A DNA stretch of 64,000 nt from Gossypium raimondii. Taxonomy: Eukaryota > Streptophyta > Magnoliopsida > Malvales > Malvaceae. Positions within the stretch are counted from its first letter, which is position 1, and each line of letters begins with the position of its first letter. This document shows positions 38,201 through 50,726 of this stretch, piece by piece. The stretch covers positions 8,928,001 through 8,992,000 of the forward strand of contig NC_068569.1 in the NCBI RefSeq assembly GCF_025698545.1, written 5' to 3'. Both the position numbers and the translations under genes were made by a program. The notes under the pieces were generated by a model. It saw only the letters and a program-made list of their open reading frames with translations. It searched no databases and was not told where the DNA came from.

Positions 38201-41200
38201 CAAGCATTGTCCAGTCCGCCATCGGGTCCTTCCCCGAGAATACGCATGCAAATGTAGCTAAGAGCTGTACAAAACATGGTGCTGTGACCCTCTATATGTA
38301 ATCCCCATCCACCATCTTCATTCTGCCATCACATCCATTGAACTCTTCAATTTTACTTGGATATATAACAATTTTATACCAAAATATAGAAAATATAAGT
38401 ACCTGATGATAGTATATATAACGAAGGATTTCTCTACGATGCTCTTCAGGGAATACGGTGTTAAGGTGTCCAGTAATATACATACTGAAAACCTACAATT
38501 TTGAGTAGACAACATTAGCACCCGCATTTAGTTAAAAAGTTGATGGACAAGTCCTAGTGAATGAAATTTACCAAGGGTGGAAGGAAAAACAATGGACCAG
38601 CATTTTCAGCGGGCCAATGACCGTCGCTGGCTTGCAAAGCAGAGAAGAAATGCACAGCCCTCCTCAGTGTTGTTGTGGCCTTCTCATACGTGATTTGCTC
38701 ACCATCTTCAATTTTCACTGCTGGTATGCTTTGTTTGAAATTCTTTTCCTTCAGAAACTGCAAAAAGAAAAAAAAATGGAGTAAATTTTACATACTCATA
38801 ATATAATATGAATCACCAAATTATTTTAATTACTTCATTTTTTCCTATAAGAAATTTAAGCTTCTGCTTTCATATAAAAAAAAGAGAAATTAGAAAGAGC
38901 CTGGAAATATAAATAAAAAGACTCAAAATTTTACCTTTTCTTTATATATAGATATGATCATTATGGTTATCATTTCGGTCTCTACTTTTTCAAATTTTAT
39001 TAAAATATTTTACACAAGGTGAATTGTTAAGGGTGGGTTTGGATGGGCGATTAGGTGCGGTGCGGTGCGTTTAGTTTACTTTTTGTCTCACGCTACAGTA
39101 TCGCTATAATATCTAATCTTACCGTCACTACTATTTTTAAACTAACCGCAAGTAAAATTGAAATTTACCCGTAACCTATAGAAATTTTAAGGTAGGTCAT
39201 AAATCACCAAAACTAGCATTAATTGATGACAGTGTAGGACTTTTTAGGCATTGTAGGGTGGAGTATCAATTATAACTATTTATAGATAGGATAAAACTTA
39301 TCTAAAATTTGGAAGAATTTAGATAAAAATTTAGGTTTGTTTAAATGGTGAATTTGACTCGAGTTTAAACATTCAAGACTCAAATCCGGTCTAATCCAAT
39401 CTATTTTTAAGTTTATATAATATTTTATACTATGATATTTTTATATATTATGTAATTTAGAACATATTAAAAATAAACTTATATTAAATATATAATACTA
39501 CACTAATGTAAATATTAAAATAATATTAAAATACTATATGAAAATTTTCAATAAATAAAATATATATAATTATTAAATATTAAAATAAAATATTAAAAAT
39601 ATTTTTAAAAAATAATATGGTGGGCCTAAATGGACTTGAATTAGTTTTTTTTGCAAATAATGATGAATTTAGGCAAAATTTTAGGTTCATATTTCCAGTC
39701 AGACCGAACTTAAGTAAAAATAAAATATATTAATATCATACTTAGGCCAGTCATTCCCAGCCATGAGGATATTAGAAAATTCCTTTAAAAGATTCCTTTG
39801 AAAAATGGATAATAATATATTTAAAGCATCAATAATCTATATTTTATGTATGGTAGATAGTTAAATTATTTTTAAATGTATATATAAATAAAATGTATAA
39901 ATCGTTGTTACGTTTGACATAAAATCTTATCATTCTTTTACCAAAATTTAAATTATTTATTTGGGTGCCTGTATTTAAACCATTTATTTATTTAAAATTT
40001 TGATATTTTAAAATATTTTATTATACAATATTTGTAAATTCCAAAATCTAATTAGGGTATCAAAAAATTTCCTTTTATTATTTATTTATGTGCAAGGTAT
40101 AAGTCTATGAAGAAAATGATGAGAAATGGAATGGAAGTGTACGAAAAAGAATGTAAACAGAAACTCCACGCGAAAACACATGGTGAGTGCAGTCACGTAG
40201 AAACAACTTTGGACGACACTTTCAAAGTCGTCGCTATTTCTACCCTTTTCTTCTTTCCGCTTTTGCCATTTCCTTCTTTCTGTCTCCACTTTCATATCGC
40301 ACCATTACTTATTTATCTTATAATTCATTTTGAAACCCCCCCCCCCAAAAAAAAAGCAAAGAAGATAAAAGAATATCCACTCATTTTATTTTATATAGTA
40401 GTAAATTAGATCATCCCATTCCATTAAAACTTTTATAATAAATGTACATAATTTTTTTATTGAATCCCGTTATTCGGTTTACATATAAATTTTATATGAT
40501 ATATGCATCAAATATAGATCTAAATTTAAAAAAAAAAAAACTTGTGAAGCTATTAAAACTATAGTTTTAATGAAAAATTTGTTGTTGGTTAACCCCAATA
40601 AAGATGCTTCAAATTTGTAAAGATCATAAATGTATAAGAGTTATAAAAAAATTTGATACGGAATTAAATTGTATATTTTATAATAATAATAAAATAATTT
40701 TACTATTTTAATAGTTTATATTTTTATATTTTAAAGAATTAAATCAAATTTTTATTAATTTTTAAAATATTAAAATATAATTTCATAATTACTAATTTAA
40801 AATTTTATAGCACTTCTCTATCAAACAGGATTTTGTATACACGATGGTTTTATTTTCTGGCTACGTCATTAAATCAGTAGTATGTGACTTTGTGCCAGAT
40901 ATTTCGTGTTAATTGCTTAAACCTAAACCACTAATCATAAATTTATAAATTATCTGTTTCCTTCTATATTTAAACATTGGACTTTTACAAAAATATTATT
41001 AAAAAAGAAAAGAGTAGTCTTGTTTAGTAGGTTTTTTAAATTCCTTTTAATTACTTTTGACTTTTCAAAACTAATATAAATTTTTATTTAAATTACAATA
41101 ATAACTTTTTTGTTTTTTATATGGTTTTAAAATAAATGAATTCCAGGTTCAGAAAATTCTTAATCTCGTATCTTAATCCAAGAAAAAAAAATAAAGGTTG

Positions 41201-41922
41201 AAGTTCAGCCCATTCTATAATGTACAGAAGAAAATGAAAAAAAAAATAATTGAGAGTAACCTTATCATCTCGAATTTTGTTTTAAAAGATCTCATCTTTT
41301 ACGGATAGCTACATTTTGTAAATTCATCTTTGGCTTTCTATCGTTAGTACACTTACAAATTCTTTGACACCAAAAATCAAAATACTGGACCATATGATTT
41401 TGGCCTTTAGATTAAGGCAATGCCATACTCATGACAGACGTCGACGTAAGAAATCCAAGAATATTTAAACCAAATTCACCTAAAAAAGACAAAAAATGGG
41501 ATATAAATAGAGAGAGGGAGAGAGAGAGAGAGAGAGAAGGTCCCTCAGTTTTGGTCCAAGCCTCCAAGGAATTTACAAAAAAAAAACTAAACTTGTTAAA
41601 AGGGGTGGGTAAAATTTCCAAATTCAAAAGTGTGAATCGTTTCAAATCATACGAGGTGGTGTGCAAGTGGAAAACGGGTCGGGCATGCAAAAGACTGTTT
41701 AAAAAAGAGATAATTAGATACCTGCATACGCCAAAGGAGGTCAGCACTAGGCTTGACATGGTGGCGGTTTTGGTAGAAATTTTGGCGAGCCTCTTCAACC
41801 TGGGCTCGCTCTTCAGGGGTGCCACTGTCAGGGTCGAATTCCCAGGTTTGTCTCCCCGCGTAGTTGTTTGTGCTGTACAAGTACCGCCCATCCACACCCT
41901 CTGCAACCTTCAGCTTCCACAT
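35264..41922 (-). CDS. Beta-amyrin-synthase-type oxidosqualene cyclase
   Basis: Seventeen exons: 41922-41722, 38757-38572, 38492-38403, 38322-38125, 38041-37957, 37868-37702, 37601-37410, 37316-37203, 37087-36968, 36864-36742, 36638-36540, 36442-36386, 36280-36090, 36018-35841, 35746-35666, 35560-35477, 35374-35264. They splice to 758 residues, complete. It starts [15 protein letters not shown] (256-261) is the beta-amyrin form; lupeol synthases have MLCYCR. It continues with [11 protein letters not shown] and [12 protein letters not shown] with catalytic Asp485. Pentacyclic-type Val483 replaces the Ile of cycloartenol synthases. The reaction is cyclisation of 2,3-oxidosqualene to beta-amyrin, possibly with other amyrins. 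Many exon lengths equal those of the CAS-type gene, but exons 13 and 14 of that gene are one exon here (191 bp). Intron 1 is 2964 bp and contains a MITE, a C13 run and a (GA)n repeat. Product specificity cannot be settled from sequence alone. Confidence 0.92.
39031..39155 (+). mobile_element. Harbinger-like MITE, copy 2 (right end lost), in beta-amyrin synthase intron 1
   Basis: It starts GGGTGGGTTTGGATGGGCG after a TAA and follows the copy at 48524 through the GTGCGGTGCGGTGCG and CTAACCGCAAGTAAA blocks. It then diverges, so the right terminal repeat is missing. It carries a short extra block near 39111-39120. It lies in the first intron of the pentacyclic OSC gene. Confidence 0.75.
41506..41536. 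repeat. (GA)n microsatellite near the 3' side of exon 1 of beta-amyrin synthase
   Basis: An interrupted run of GA units about 190 bp inside intron 1. On the transcribed strand it reads as (CT)n. Confidence 0.85.
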
Positions 41923-41924
41923 TC

Positions 41925-42167
41925 TGAATCACAAAAATGGACCCATTACTGAGTTGATCCTAATGTGGGAGATGATGATTTCCAGGATAACATACAATAT
42001 TTGGCTCTGTTGCATGGACACAAATGGAACACTACAGTTTGAAGTAAATAAGTAAATTGGATACATACTTTACGTAATTGGGAATTAAACCTCCCATAAA
42101 CAACAACAAGTTTTGCTAATTTTATTTATGCTTATGGTGTTTAGTAAGAAACAACCAAAAAACTCAC
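41925..42167 (-). other. Predicted 5' UTR intron of the beta-amyrin synthase gene
   Basis: On the minus strand a good donor (AAGCT then GTGAGT, ending at 42162) and a good acceptor (TTTTGTGATTCAG, one base before the ATG) enclose 243 bp. This would connect a TATA box about 465 bp upstream to the start codon. It is inference from consensus only. Confidence 0.4.
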
Positions 42168-42385
42168 AGCTTGGAGAAAGGATAGATTTTGGACTCAACC
42201 TGATCAAGCACTTGTCAACTACAGAAAGGGGAAACTTTTATGAATTCTGCACTTGCAGTAGTACTCAAAAGAAGAAGAATAAAGATTTGGTAAACTGAAG
42301 ACAAGATCCTGAACCTGAACTTGAAACTTATGACCAGGAAAACTATGCTTTATGATGTGAGCTTTGGGTGCAAAGGGGACAACGG

Positions 42386-42393
42386 TTTATATA
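42386..42393 (-). promoter_or_regulatory. Candidate TATA box of beta-amyrin synthase
   Basis: TATATAAA on the minus strand, preceded by CTC and followed by a GC-containing stretch. It would place the transcription start near 42355, upstream of the proposed leader intron. Confidence 0.45.
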
Positions 42394-43610
42394 GAGATAA
42401 AATGCCAACCACCCCAATGTTTTGCTTTTTATTCCTTTTTTCGCCATGCTTTCGTGGTAGAAATTTTGTAGAAATTTCAGGATCCATTTTTTTAATGGGT
42501 ACGTTTAATCTGGAGAGATTAAAACAATAATTACTGAACTATTAGTACGGTTAAATTAAAATCATCGATGATTGGATTTAAACTCGGTTTTGGCATTCAA
42601 TGAAATTTGACAATATTTTATTAAAAGTGGTATATAACCAAATTCTTTTTATTAAATAAATAATCATATCTATAATAGTGTTGTCTTTAGTTTATTATTG
42701 ATGTAATTATTTTTATTTATTTAAATAATTATGTTATGCATTCATGTAATTTTATAATAATTTTAAATTATTTCTTGTATTGAATGATAAATATTTTTTA
42801 AATAATTTCTATTAGTATCATCCTAATATCCTCTCAAACTCAAACTCAATCTCCTCTACTAGAATTATTTAAAAACAAGAAATTTATATTTAAAAAGAAA
42901 ATAAATTAATATTGAAACTAATTTAGGGTTATTGGGAGAAAACCGTAGATAAATTTAATTTTATTTGCTTCTTACTTTTTAAAAATAATTTAAAATTTTT
43001 TGTTCTCACAAATAATTTAATTAAAGTTAGATCGAATCGAAACAAATATATAATAATTTTATGTCTTTAAAATTAATAATGTAGTAAAATTTTATTGAAA
43101 TCTAAAAATTTTAATACTTAGATTATCCTAATATAATATAATTCTCATTGTTATTATTTCAACAAATAAAAAAATAAAATTTTAGAAATAAACTAATTAA
43201 TTTCTTTTTGGCGAAAAATTAAACTAATCAATCAGAAAGGGAAAAGAAATTATCTATAGGGTGAAGAGTCGATAATTTTGGGAAATTTTGTAATTAGATC
43301 TGTACTACAAACAGAGTTACCAAAGGGGATGAAAACAGAGGAATTGGATTCTTGGAAAAATATTGAAGCAGCCATCCTCTTTTGTAAAATGAAACATTGT
43401 TGAGTAGAGATTTATAGTGCATGTGGGATGCTGAGTGTGACACCTATGCCACTCAAATTGTATTGGACATCCATAAAGCAAAATTAAATACAGATTTCAT
43501 ATCAATGAACTTCTTTCTAATTTCCCAAAATAATAAAAATGGGGTGTTTGTTAGGTTTGGATCATTGAATCTACTTTAATGTTATCATTGCTGCTTCTTC
43601 TTCACTTTTT

Positions 43611-44270
43611 ATCACAAATTTGACCACTAATACTTACATATTTTGTCAAAATGACCCTAATTATATTTTAAGTCTTTTTTTATCATTAATTTTTTTCAAA
43701 CTGCTTTTTCTAATAGGTTTGATAAAAGTATCTTTAAAAATTTAACGGGATAATGTAGATGTAATTTATTATTTAGGTAACTTGATAAGATAATTACATG
43801 TGAAAATAATAAAATAAATAAATCATACATAAAATTAATAAAATAACTCTTAATTTGAAGAAAAAACATAATTATCTAAAAAAATGTTTCAAAATAAATG
43901 CAAAGTTTGTTAACTGAGAGGTTTAAAAAGATAATTAATAAATGCATTCATTTTGAAACATTTTTTAAGATAATTACATTTATTTTCTTTAAATTAAGAG
44001 TTATTTTGTAACTTCAAGAATTGTTTATTTATTTTATTATTTTCCACATGTAATTATTTTATTGAGTTATCTAAGTAATAAATTATATCTCATTAAAAAT
44101 ATTCCACATATGAAATTCTACATCATCTCGTTAAATTTTTTAATGGTACTTTCATCATATCTCATAAAAAAGTAATTTAAAAAATAAAGGTTGATGGCCA
44201 AAAAAATTTAAAAATACAATTAGGAGCATTTTAATAAAACATGTATAAATATTAGTGGTCAAATTTATCA
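43611..44270. mobile_element. Fold-back (long terminal inverted repeat) element
   Basis: The left arm (about 43611-43902) reads outward-in ATCACAAATTTGACCACTAA. The right arm (about 43943-44270) is its imperfect reverse complement, ending TTAGTGGTCAAATTTATCA. Shared inner blocks include AACTCTTAATTT, ATAATTACATGTG, AATAATAAAATAAATAAA and ATGTTTCAAAAT. The loop is about 40 bp. No coding capacity is seen. The arms could form a near-300-bp hairpin if transcribed. The class (Mutator-like MITE or fold-back) is uncertain. Confidence 0.78.
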
Positions 44271-45949
44271 TTAAATTTATATTTAACTAGATTTTTATAA
44301 GGGCAAAGAGAATTAAGCACAATGTCACTCACAAAAAGAAAAGCACATTAACTTCATATATTTTCCTTGTGGTTTACTTTATTATATTATAAATGGCGTG
44401 CCGACTTTCTTTTTTTTTCCTTTTAGCCAATTCTGTGAAGAAGGTAGGCTTCAGTGCCTTTCACACATTTGATTAGTTTAATATAATAATGAGTTTATCA
44501 AGTCTTTCTTCGATCATTAGTAATTAATTAACTAACTTTTCAATATGACTTGGTACCCAAAAATTTAAAAAAAATATTATTTTTCACATTTTCATAATTT
44601 TTCAATTTTCATAATTTTCTTAGATAATACTCATTTCGGCTCTGTACATTGTTTTTTTCCTTTAAATATAATTTAAGAGCATAAAAACACCATTTAATTC
44701 CATCCTACATCTTCAAAAGGCAAACATGATTCATATAAATTGTTATATTTTAAATACTGGATGATTTTCTAAAAAAAATTGGATAATACATAGATTGAAA
44801 TAATAAATACTTAATTATAAAATAAAATATTTAAAGAGTGTAGCTAATTAAACTGGAATGAGGAATAAGAGAGATGAACATACACTAATTTATTATCAAG
44901 AAAAATCATGAAAAGTTATGAATTTAAAAATAAAATTCTACTTTAATTAAAAATAAAAAAGTATTTTTAAAAAGATATGCATTATATTTTAATATATAAT
45001 TGAAGTAATTAATGAAAAATAAAACATTTGTATATCCCATTTTAAGAAAAATCTGGCAGCCCGAGATGATATTGCTAATAAAATACAAAATGCAAAGTGG
45101 TCCATGAAAAGAAAATAATACTGAAATTGAAATTAATGTGTATAATAGTGGGTAGTTGATGAAATAGAGCATTCCTTTAATTTCAACCACTATGGCTAAC
45201 ATCACAAAGAAAAATGCTCCGACATTGGTTCAATATGAAAGACCGGTATAGTTGGATATCGGAATCTGATAATGAGCGATGGCAATGGATATATCTCACT
45301 TCACACCAATTATGTCCTGTAATTTCCAGTTATTATTAAGATAATTACGTATTTATTTTCTAAATTATTAAGAAATATTTATCATCCTTTAATTATTATT
45401 TATGATTACGTAACTAAAAAAAATATTTAAGTTTGCTAATATTCCATTTTAAATAAACTGTGTAGCTGTTATACTTACTGGGAATTTAAATTTAACAGAT
45501 TTTCATTTCATTATAACCTTTATGAAATAAATAAGAGAATTAACAAATAGGAGATAAACTCCTAGTCCTAGTTCAATCAATGTGGAGATGAAAAATAGGT
45601 TAGATAATGACGGAAAACATGCATGAACCAAATGGAATTTACTATTTAGTCTAACGCAATCAGCAAGAAATGGATCGACAGAAATAAATGCAATGCTGTT
45701 CTCCAGTCTCTTTGATTTCACTGATGATTGTGAAATGCGATGGTGCAATTTGAGTTTTTTTTTTTTTTGGGTATGTGAAACGTTATAGTACATTTTGATT
45801 TTTGAAATCAAGTTGGATTATATTTTAATAAGAAAATATTTATTGTTTTCAATTATAAAATTTAAAATAAAAAATTGTACTTGAAATTATTATATACGTT
45901 GTCGCTTGGTCCGATAAATATCGGTAAATTAATTAATGTTTATAAATGG

Positions 45950-46130
45950 GGGAAAATTTTAAGGGTCGAAATTAAATTGTAATTTTTATAATAGTAAAAA
46001 TGTAATTTCACTATTTTAATAGCCTAAATCTTTATAATTTTTCTTTATCAATTTAAAATTTTTAAAAAGTTTAAATGAAAAAAATTCATAGAGGCGGAAC
46101 TGCCAACCAACCCTCCTAATTACGCCCCTA
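45950..46130 (-). mobile_element. Second copy of the GTGGCGGAG-type dispersed element, inverted
   Basis: Read on the minus strand it gives GGAGGGTTGGTTGGCAGTTCC, then TTTTTCATTTAAA, then TAGGCTATTAAAATAGTGAAATTA. This is the same order of blocks as the element at 3345-3602. Edges are approximate. Confidence 0.45.
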
Positions 46131-48523
46131 CCTAAAATTGGTATAAAATTTCTCACGTAAATTGGAAAAATAAAAACAAAAGCTAAATTGAAAGAAAGAA
46201 AAACCAATTGTTTGAAATAATCTAGATTTCACTGGGAAAAAAATAAACTAGATTTTGGATCAATTTTCAGACTTCTACAACATAAAAAGAAGGATTTGCA
46301 ACACAAGCCGAAGCTAAGCAAGCTAATTAGAACAAACTTCAATTTTTGAAAATAAAATAGTAAATTCATGAATTTGATAATTAAATTTATTTAAATAATT
46401 ATATTTTTTCTTCAATTTGACAGTTGAAATTAACAATTAGATGTATTTTAATATCTGAAATTAATTTTCATTAATATTTAATGATATAACATTCTAATAT
46501 TGTTCCATATGATTATTTACAATTTTAATTTCAAAAACTAAAATTAACATAATTATAAAATTCAGGAAATCGTGAAAGGTTTTAGATCGGGGGCTTTCAT
46601 TATTGTGTTTTTACTTTGCTTTTAATGCGGTTTGGCTCCCCTAGGCGCTGTTTAGTTACCCAATGGCTGGGCTACACGTGTGGTCAGATGGTAACTGATT
46701 AATGGAACAAATTCGGAATTGTTTTTAAATTATTTTCCGATAATTGTTCAACAGATTTCCCCTGCCTTAACATAATAAAGACAACTCCAAGCATCTTATT
46801 ATTGGTCCCCCAAAAATTGCAATCCCCTCCAACATTCTTCCAATTTCCTTTATTCACTTCAATTACGCAAGAATCCAGGCATACGATTCGGTGATAATCT
46901 TATATTAACATTATCGATTACATATTTTTATTGTAATTTTTTTGGAAGCTTTAAAATTTTAAAACTTTTAAAAGAAATTATTTTATAAAAGATAAATATA
47001 TTTATATATTTAAATTTTAAGACGGGTTGGTGGTTCTTTTTTTTGGTTGGATTTGAAGAATAAAATTTATCATGAAAGTGAATATCCCCCACCTGCCCTT
47101 GTATCCGCCACCAAAACCTTCTTCTATTTCAAGTAATAATCTCATTACGATATGTAGATATTTATTCCTAATTAGTGTTCGCATTATTCTGATCATTGTT
47201 TTCTTTTTCCTTTTTAAGATACGAGTAACTTGGTATGTCCAAACATATAATTAGTAAAAATTATATTGACTAGAATTACAAGAAATGAGTATTTCAGAAG
47301 TTCCACTTTTCACGATTGATGTTTCCATTTTGTTTTACTATATTCATTTAACTCAATATATATTATAAAAGCAAACTTACATGACGTGACGATAGATTCG
47401 AAAGGGTGAATATTTTGTTAGTCTTGTGGTGCTGCCCCTGTGTAACATGTTAGTTTCCCCACTAATAAAGAATTGATTTAGTAAAATAAGCCTATGTCTC
47501 TTTCGGAAATTTGAAATTTAATTGCTCCACTTTTATTTCTAAAAGTTTAGTCAATTTATTTTTTATATTTTAAAATATATGTTCAATTATTAGCATAGTT
47601 AAATTTATTGGTGTGAGATTTTAGAAATAAAAAAATTCATTTGGCATCTATGTAATTAAAAATTAATATGGTAAATTGAGCTTGAATTTAAAAATTTAAA
47701 AATTAAAAAATTAAATTCTTGAAAATAAAAATATAAAAATTAAATTTAGAATTTTCAAAAACTAGATGGTCTTATGGTATGTTTTAACCCAACAATAATA
47801 ATAAAGGAAAACTCAAGGAATTGGTGGTGGGGAAGGACCAAAATTATGATCAATTTAGGTCAAAACAAGAAGAAAAGAAAACATATAAAAATCAGTCATA
47901 GTCATGAACTATATATTTTTGAAGCGGGTCTGTTTCTTGTGAAACTTAGTTTAAGCCAATTTAGCCTTACTTTGCTTCAGAAAGGCGAAAATAAAGACCA
48001 ATTTGGGTCATTTCCATTTTCCATGTTTTGACCAACTCTTTCCTAATTCACATTCAAGTTATACCTTTTTTCTTTTTAAGAGAAGAAAAAGAATTGAGCT
48101 GGTGTTGGACAAATGGCAAATACAACGACTTTGGGACTTTACCTACAATCTTTGAATAAGTTAATTTCAATACATAACTAAATAAAGACCCTACTCGGCT
48201 ATTTGAAATTAATTTTATGACTAATTAATTTGTCCATCACTTTCCTTTAAAACCTTAAGTTTGCTTGATATGTTAATTGCAATATAATTCAATTTAAAAT
48301 TCTTAAATATGATTGTGAGTCACACGTTTTCACTTTTGACCATAAAAGATATATAAAAATTTAGTCAAAAATTACCAACAAAAATAATGTTTTGTCAGAA
48401 TGCCGTGGTTGCTATTATTGACACAAATCAAAACACAATCACTGCACAATTTTAAATCTTAAGAGTCCGTATCAACTAATTTTAATAAGAATTAGAGCAT
48501 TGAAATGTTTCAATATTGCTTAA

Positions 48524-48662
48524 GGGTGGGTTTGGATGGGCGATTGGATGCGGTGCGGTGCGTTTAGTTTACTTTTTGTCTCACGCTACAGTATCTAATC
48601 TCACCGCCACCGCTATTTTTATACTAACCGCAAGTAAACGCACCGCCCATCCAAACTCACCC
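48524..48662 (+). mobile_element. Harbinger-like MITE, copy 3 (complete)
   Basis: 139 bp with terminal inverted repeats GGGTGGGTTTGGATGGGCG and CGCCCATCCAAACTCACCC (one mismatch), flanked by TAA on both sides (48521-48523 and 48663-48665). It is the best preserved of the three copies and defines the family. It is non-coding. Confidence 0.88.
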
Positions 48663-50726
48663 TAAGTCGATGATTATTTTAATTACATGAAAGCTTTTTG
48701 AACAATATTAATATTTATATGCCCTAATAAAAAATGTTAGATGGTTTAATTTAGAAAATTATTTTACCTTATGTAAAATTTGTTAATATTGATATCAAAA
48801 AATAATGTAGAGGAGGTTGGAGTCGGTTTCCCTTGTTTGGGTGAACAACCATACAATTTTAGTGTAGGTAGGATGTGAGGAAGGCGAAGGAAATGTTTTT
48901 ATTAAACCAAGAATAGGGGAGCGTATGCATGTCCTAGTTTCAGGGTTGCGAGAGGTATGTGTAAGAGTTTGATGTCTTTAGTCACATATAATCTCCTGAT
49001 AAGTTTAGTGATTTCTTTCATGGCCCTCATCGTGACGTATGATAATTAAGTTGCAAAGAGTGTATATGTTTATTAAGTTATAATAAAATAATTTTTTTAA
49101 CAAAAGAGATGTATTAGAGTAAATTCAGTAATTACGATGTTTCGACGAAAATGACTTGATAGTAAACAAGCGGTGATGATTTAATGAGAAAATATGTATG
49201 TATAATAACTAATTATCTAATCAATAGCACTCTAACGATACAATGGAGTTTTCTCAAAGAATTTTGGTTTCATTCCATTCGGATTCTAATTGGAATGCGC
49301 AAGGTTTATGAACATTTTACATTATTAATATTAAGGAAGAAAAATGAAGTTGAATTAGAGATGAATGAGAGCGTTGACTGTGTTAGGAATATTATTGTGG
49401 TGAGGAGTAACGTAATTCCATGGTTGCCTTGACTCTTATTATGTTAGGAATAATTAGGCGGTAGAGAAGGTTTATGTTTATGTTTGGTCTAGCTCTTAGA
49501 TGGGAGCCGTTGAGTGGGTCTTTTTTTAGGAATGATAGCATGCGATGGTGAGCGTTGAGCTACGTTGTCCAAAGCTAATCATAATAAAAGTTTTCAAATG
49601 CAGCCATATATTTCACTTGTTTTTTTCTTACCATGCAACTATACTGTCACTATTTCAAGAATTTTTTGGTAAATATATTTAGATAATTTTTATAACAAAT
49701 TATTAAATAGTTTTATTATAAAATTAAAAAGTGAATGATATGTATTAATACTTTTATTAAGTAACATTAAGATTTTTTATTACTATAACTATCGTTAAAC
49801 ACTATATCCTATTATGACCCCTTCGCTTTCTAAAGTTTTAAATTATATAATTATACTATATTAATATAAATATAATTCTATTATTTTTATTATATATATA
49901 CACATTTTAATTTAATATCCATAATAGTCATTTTATTTTCACATTATCATTACAATTGCAATTGAATCTGAACACACATTTCATCATTGTTTTTAATCTC
50001 ACCGTCCATCCAAATAAAACTTAATTTAACAATTCAATTTTTAACACCCAATAACTTTTCCATTCATTATCTCATATATCGTGCTCTCTCAATGTTGTTA
50101 TAACATAAATGTGATATAAATAACTTAAAGTATGAAAATTTATGTAAATGAAATTTTAATATCTAAAATTTACATAAATATATAATATAATATTTAATTT
50201 AATTATAGATATTTTTAAATATCAGAATAGAAGAAACCCTGGAAAAGAAAGTTGAAGAACAATGGACAATTTCAGCTTGGTTGCTTGGATTGTTTAGATT
50301 TGACTTTTGACGTTAAATGTCTCCGGTTTGGATGACAGGTAGTTCAAAATCTGTAAATTATTACCGAAATAAAAGTAGTGGCAATAATTTTTTGTTAAAA
50401 AAATGGGGAAAATAATTCTAATTTAATAAACAAATTAGCATGCAGACAAATATGGGATCTTGGTTCTTGGAAATGGATGTTAGCTACCAAGACAAGAAAC
50501 GGCATTTTTAATCGATGCCTTAAAAAAAGAAGACCAATAAAGGGATCATACATCTAAAGGCTTTTTGGAGAAACATGTTGGGCTAAATCCCCCATTTTTC
50601 AATGTTACAGACTTGGAATAGTCAGCCCATTGGTGATGGTGATTACTCTTTGGATTTGCATATCATTAATTCCCTTGTACTTTTTTTTCCTTTTTCCTTT
50701 TTTGTACATATCAAATATGCAAACAA

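Larger units (their letters stand above)
42400..50726. other. Long gene-poor AT-rich region
   Basis: 8.3 kb between the beta-amyrin synthase promoter and the 3' end of the SRF gene. Open frames here are short, AT-rich and resemble nothing known. It contains a 660-bp fold-back element (43611-44270), an inverted dispersed element (about 45950-46130) and a complete MITE (48524-48662). Confidence 0.65.

Noticed and set aside
41431-41952. 173-residue open frame on the plus strand
   Set aside because: It is antisense to exon 1 and intron 1 of beta-amyrin synthase and is opened by the (GA)n repeat.
45503-45811. 102-residue open frame on the minus strand
   Set aside because: It is AT-rich with low complexity and no domain or splice context.
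42400-50700. Possible full-length LTR retrotransposon in the gene-poor region
   Set aside because: No long terminal repeats, primer-binding site or pol motifs are seen. Only MITE-scale elements can be supported.
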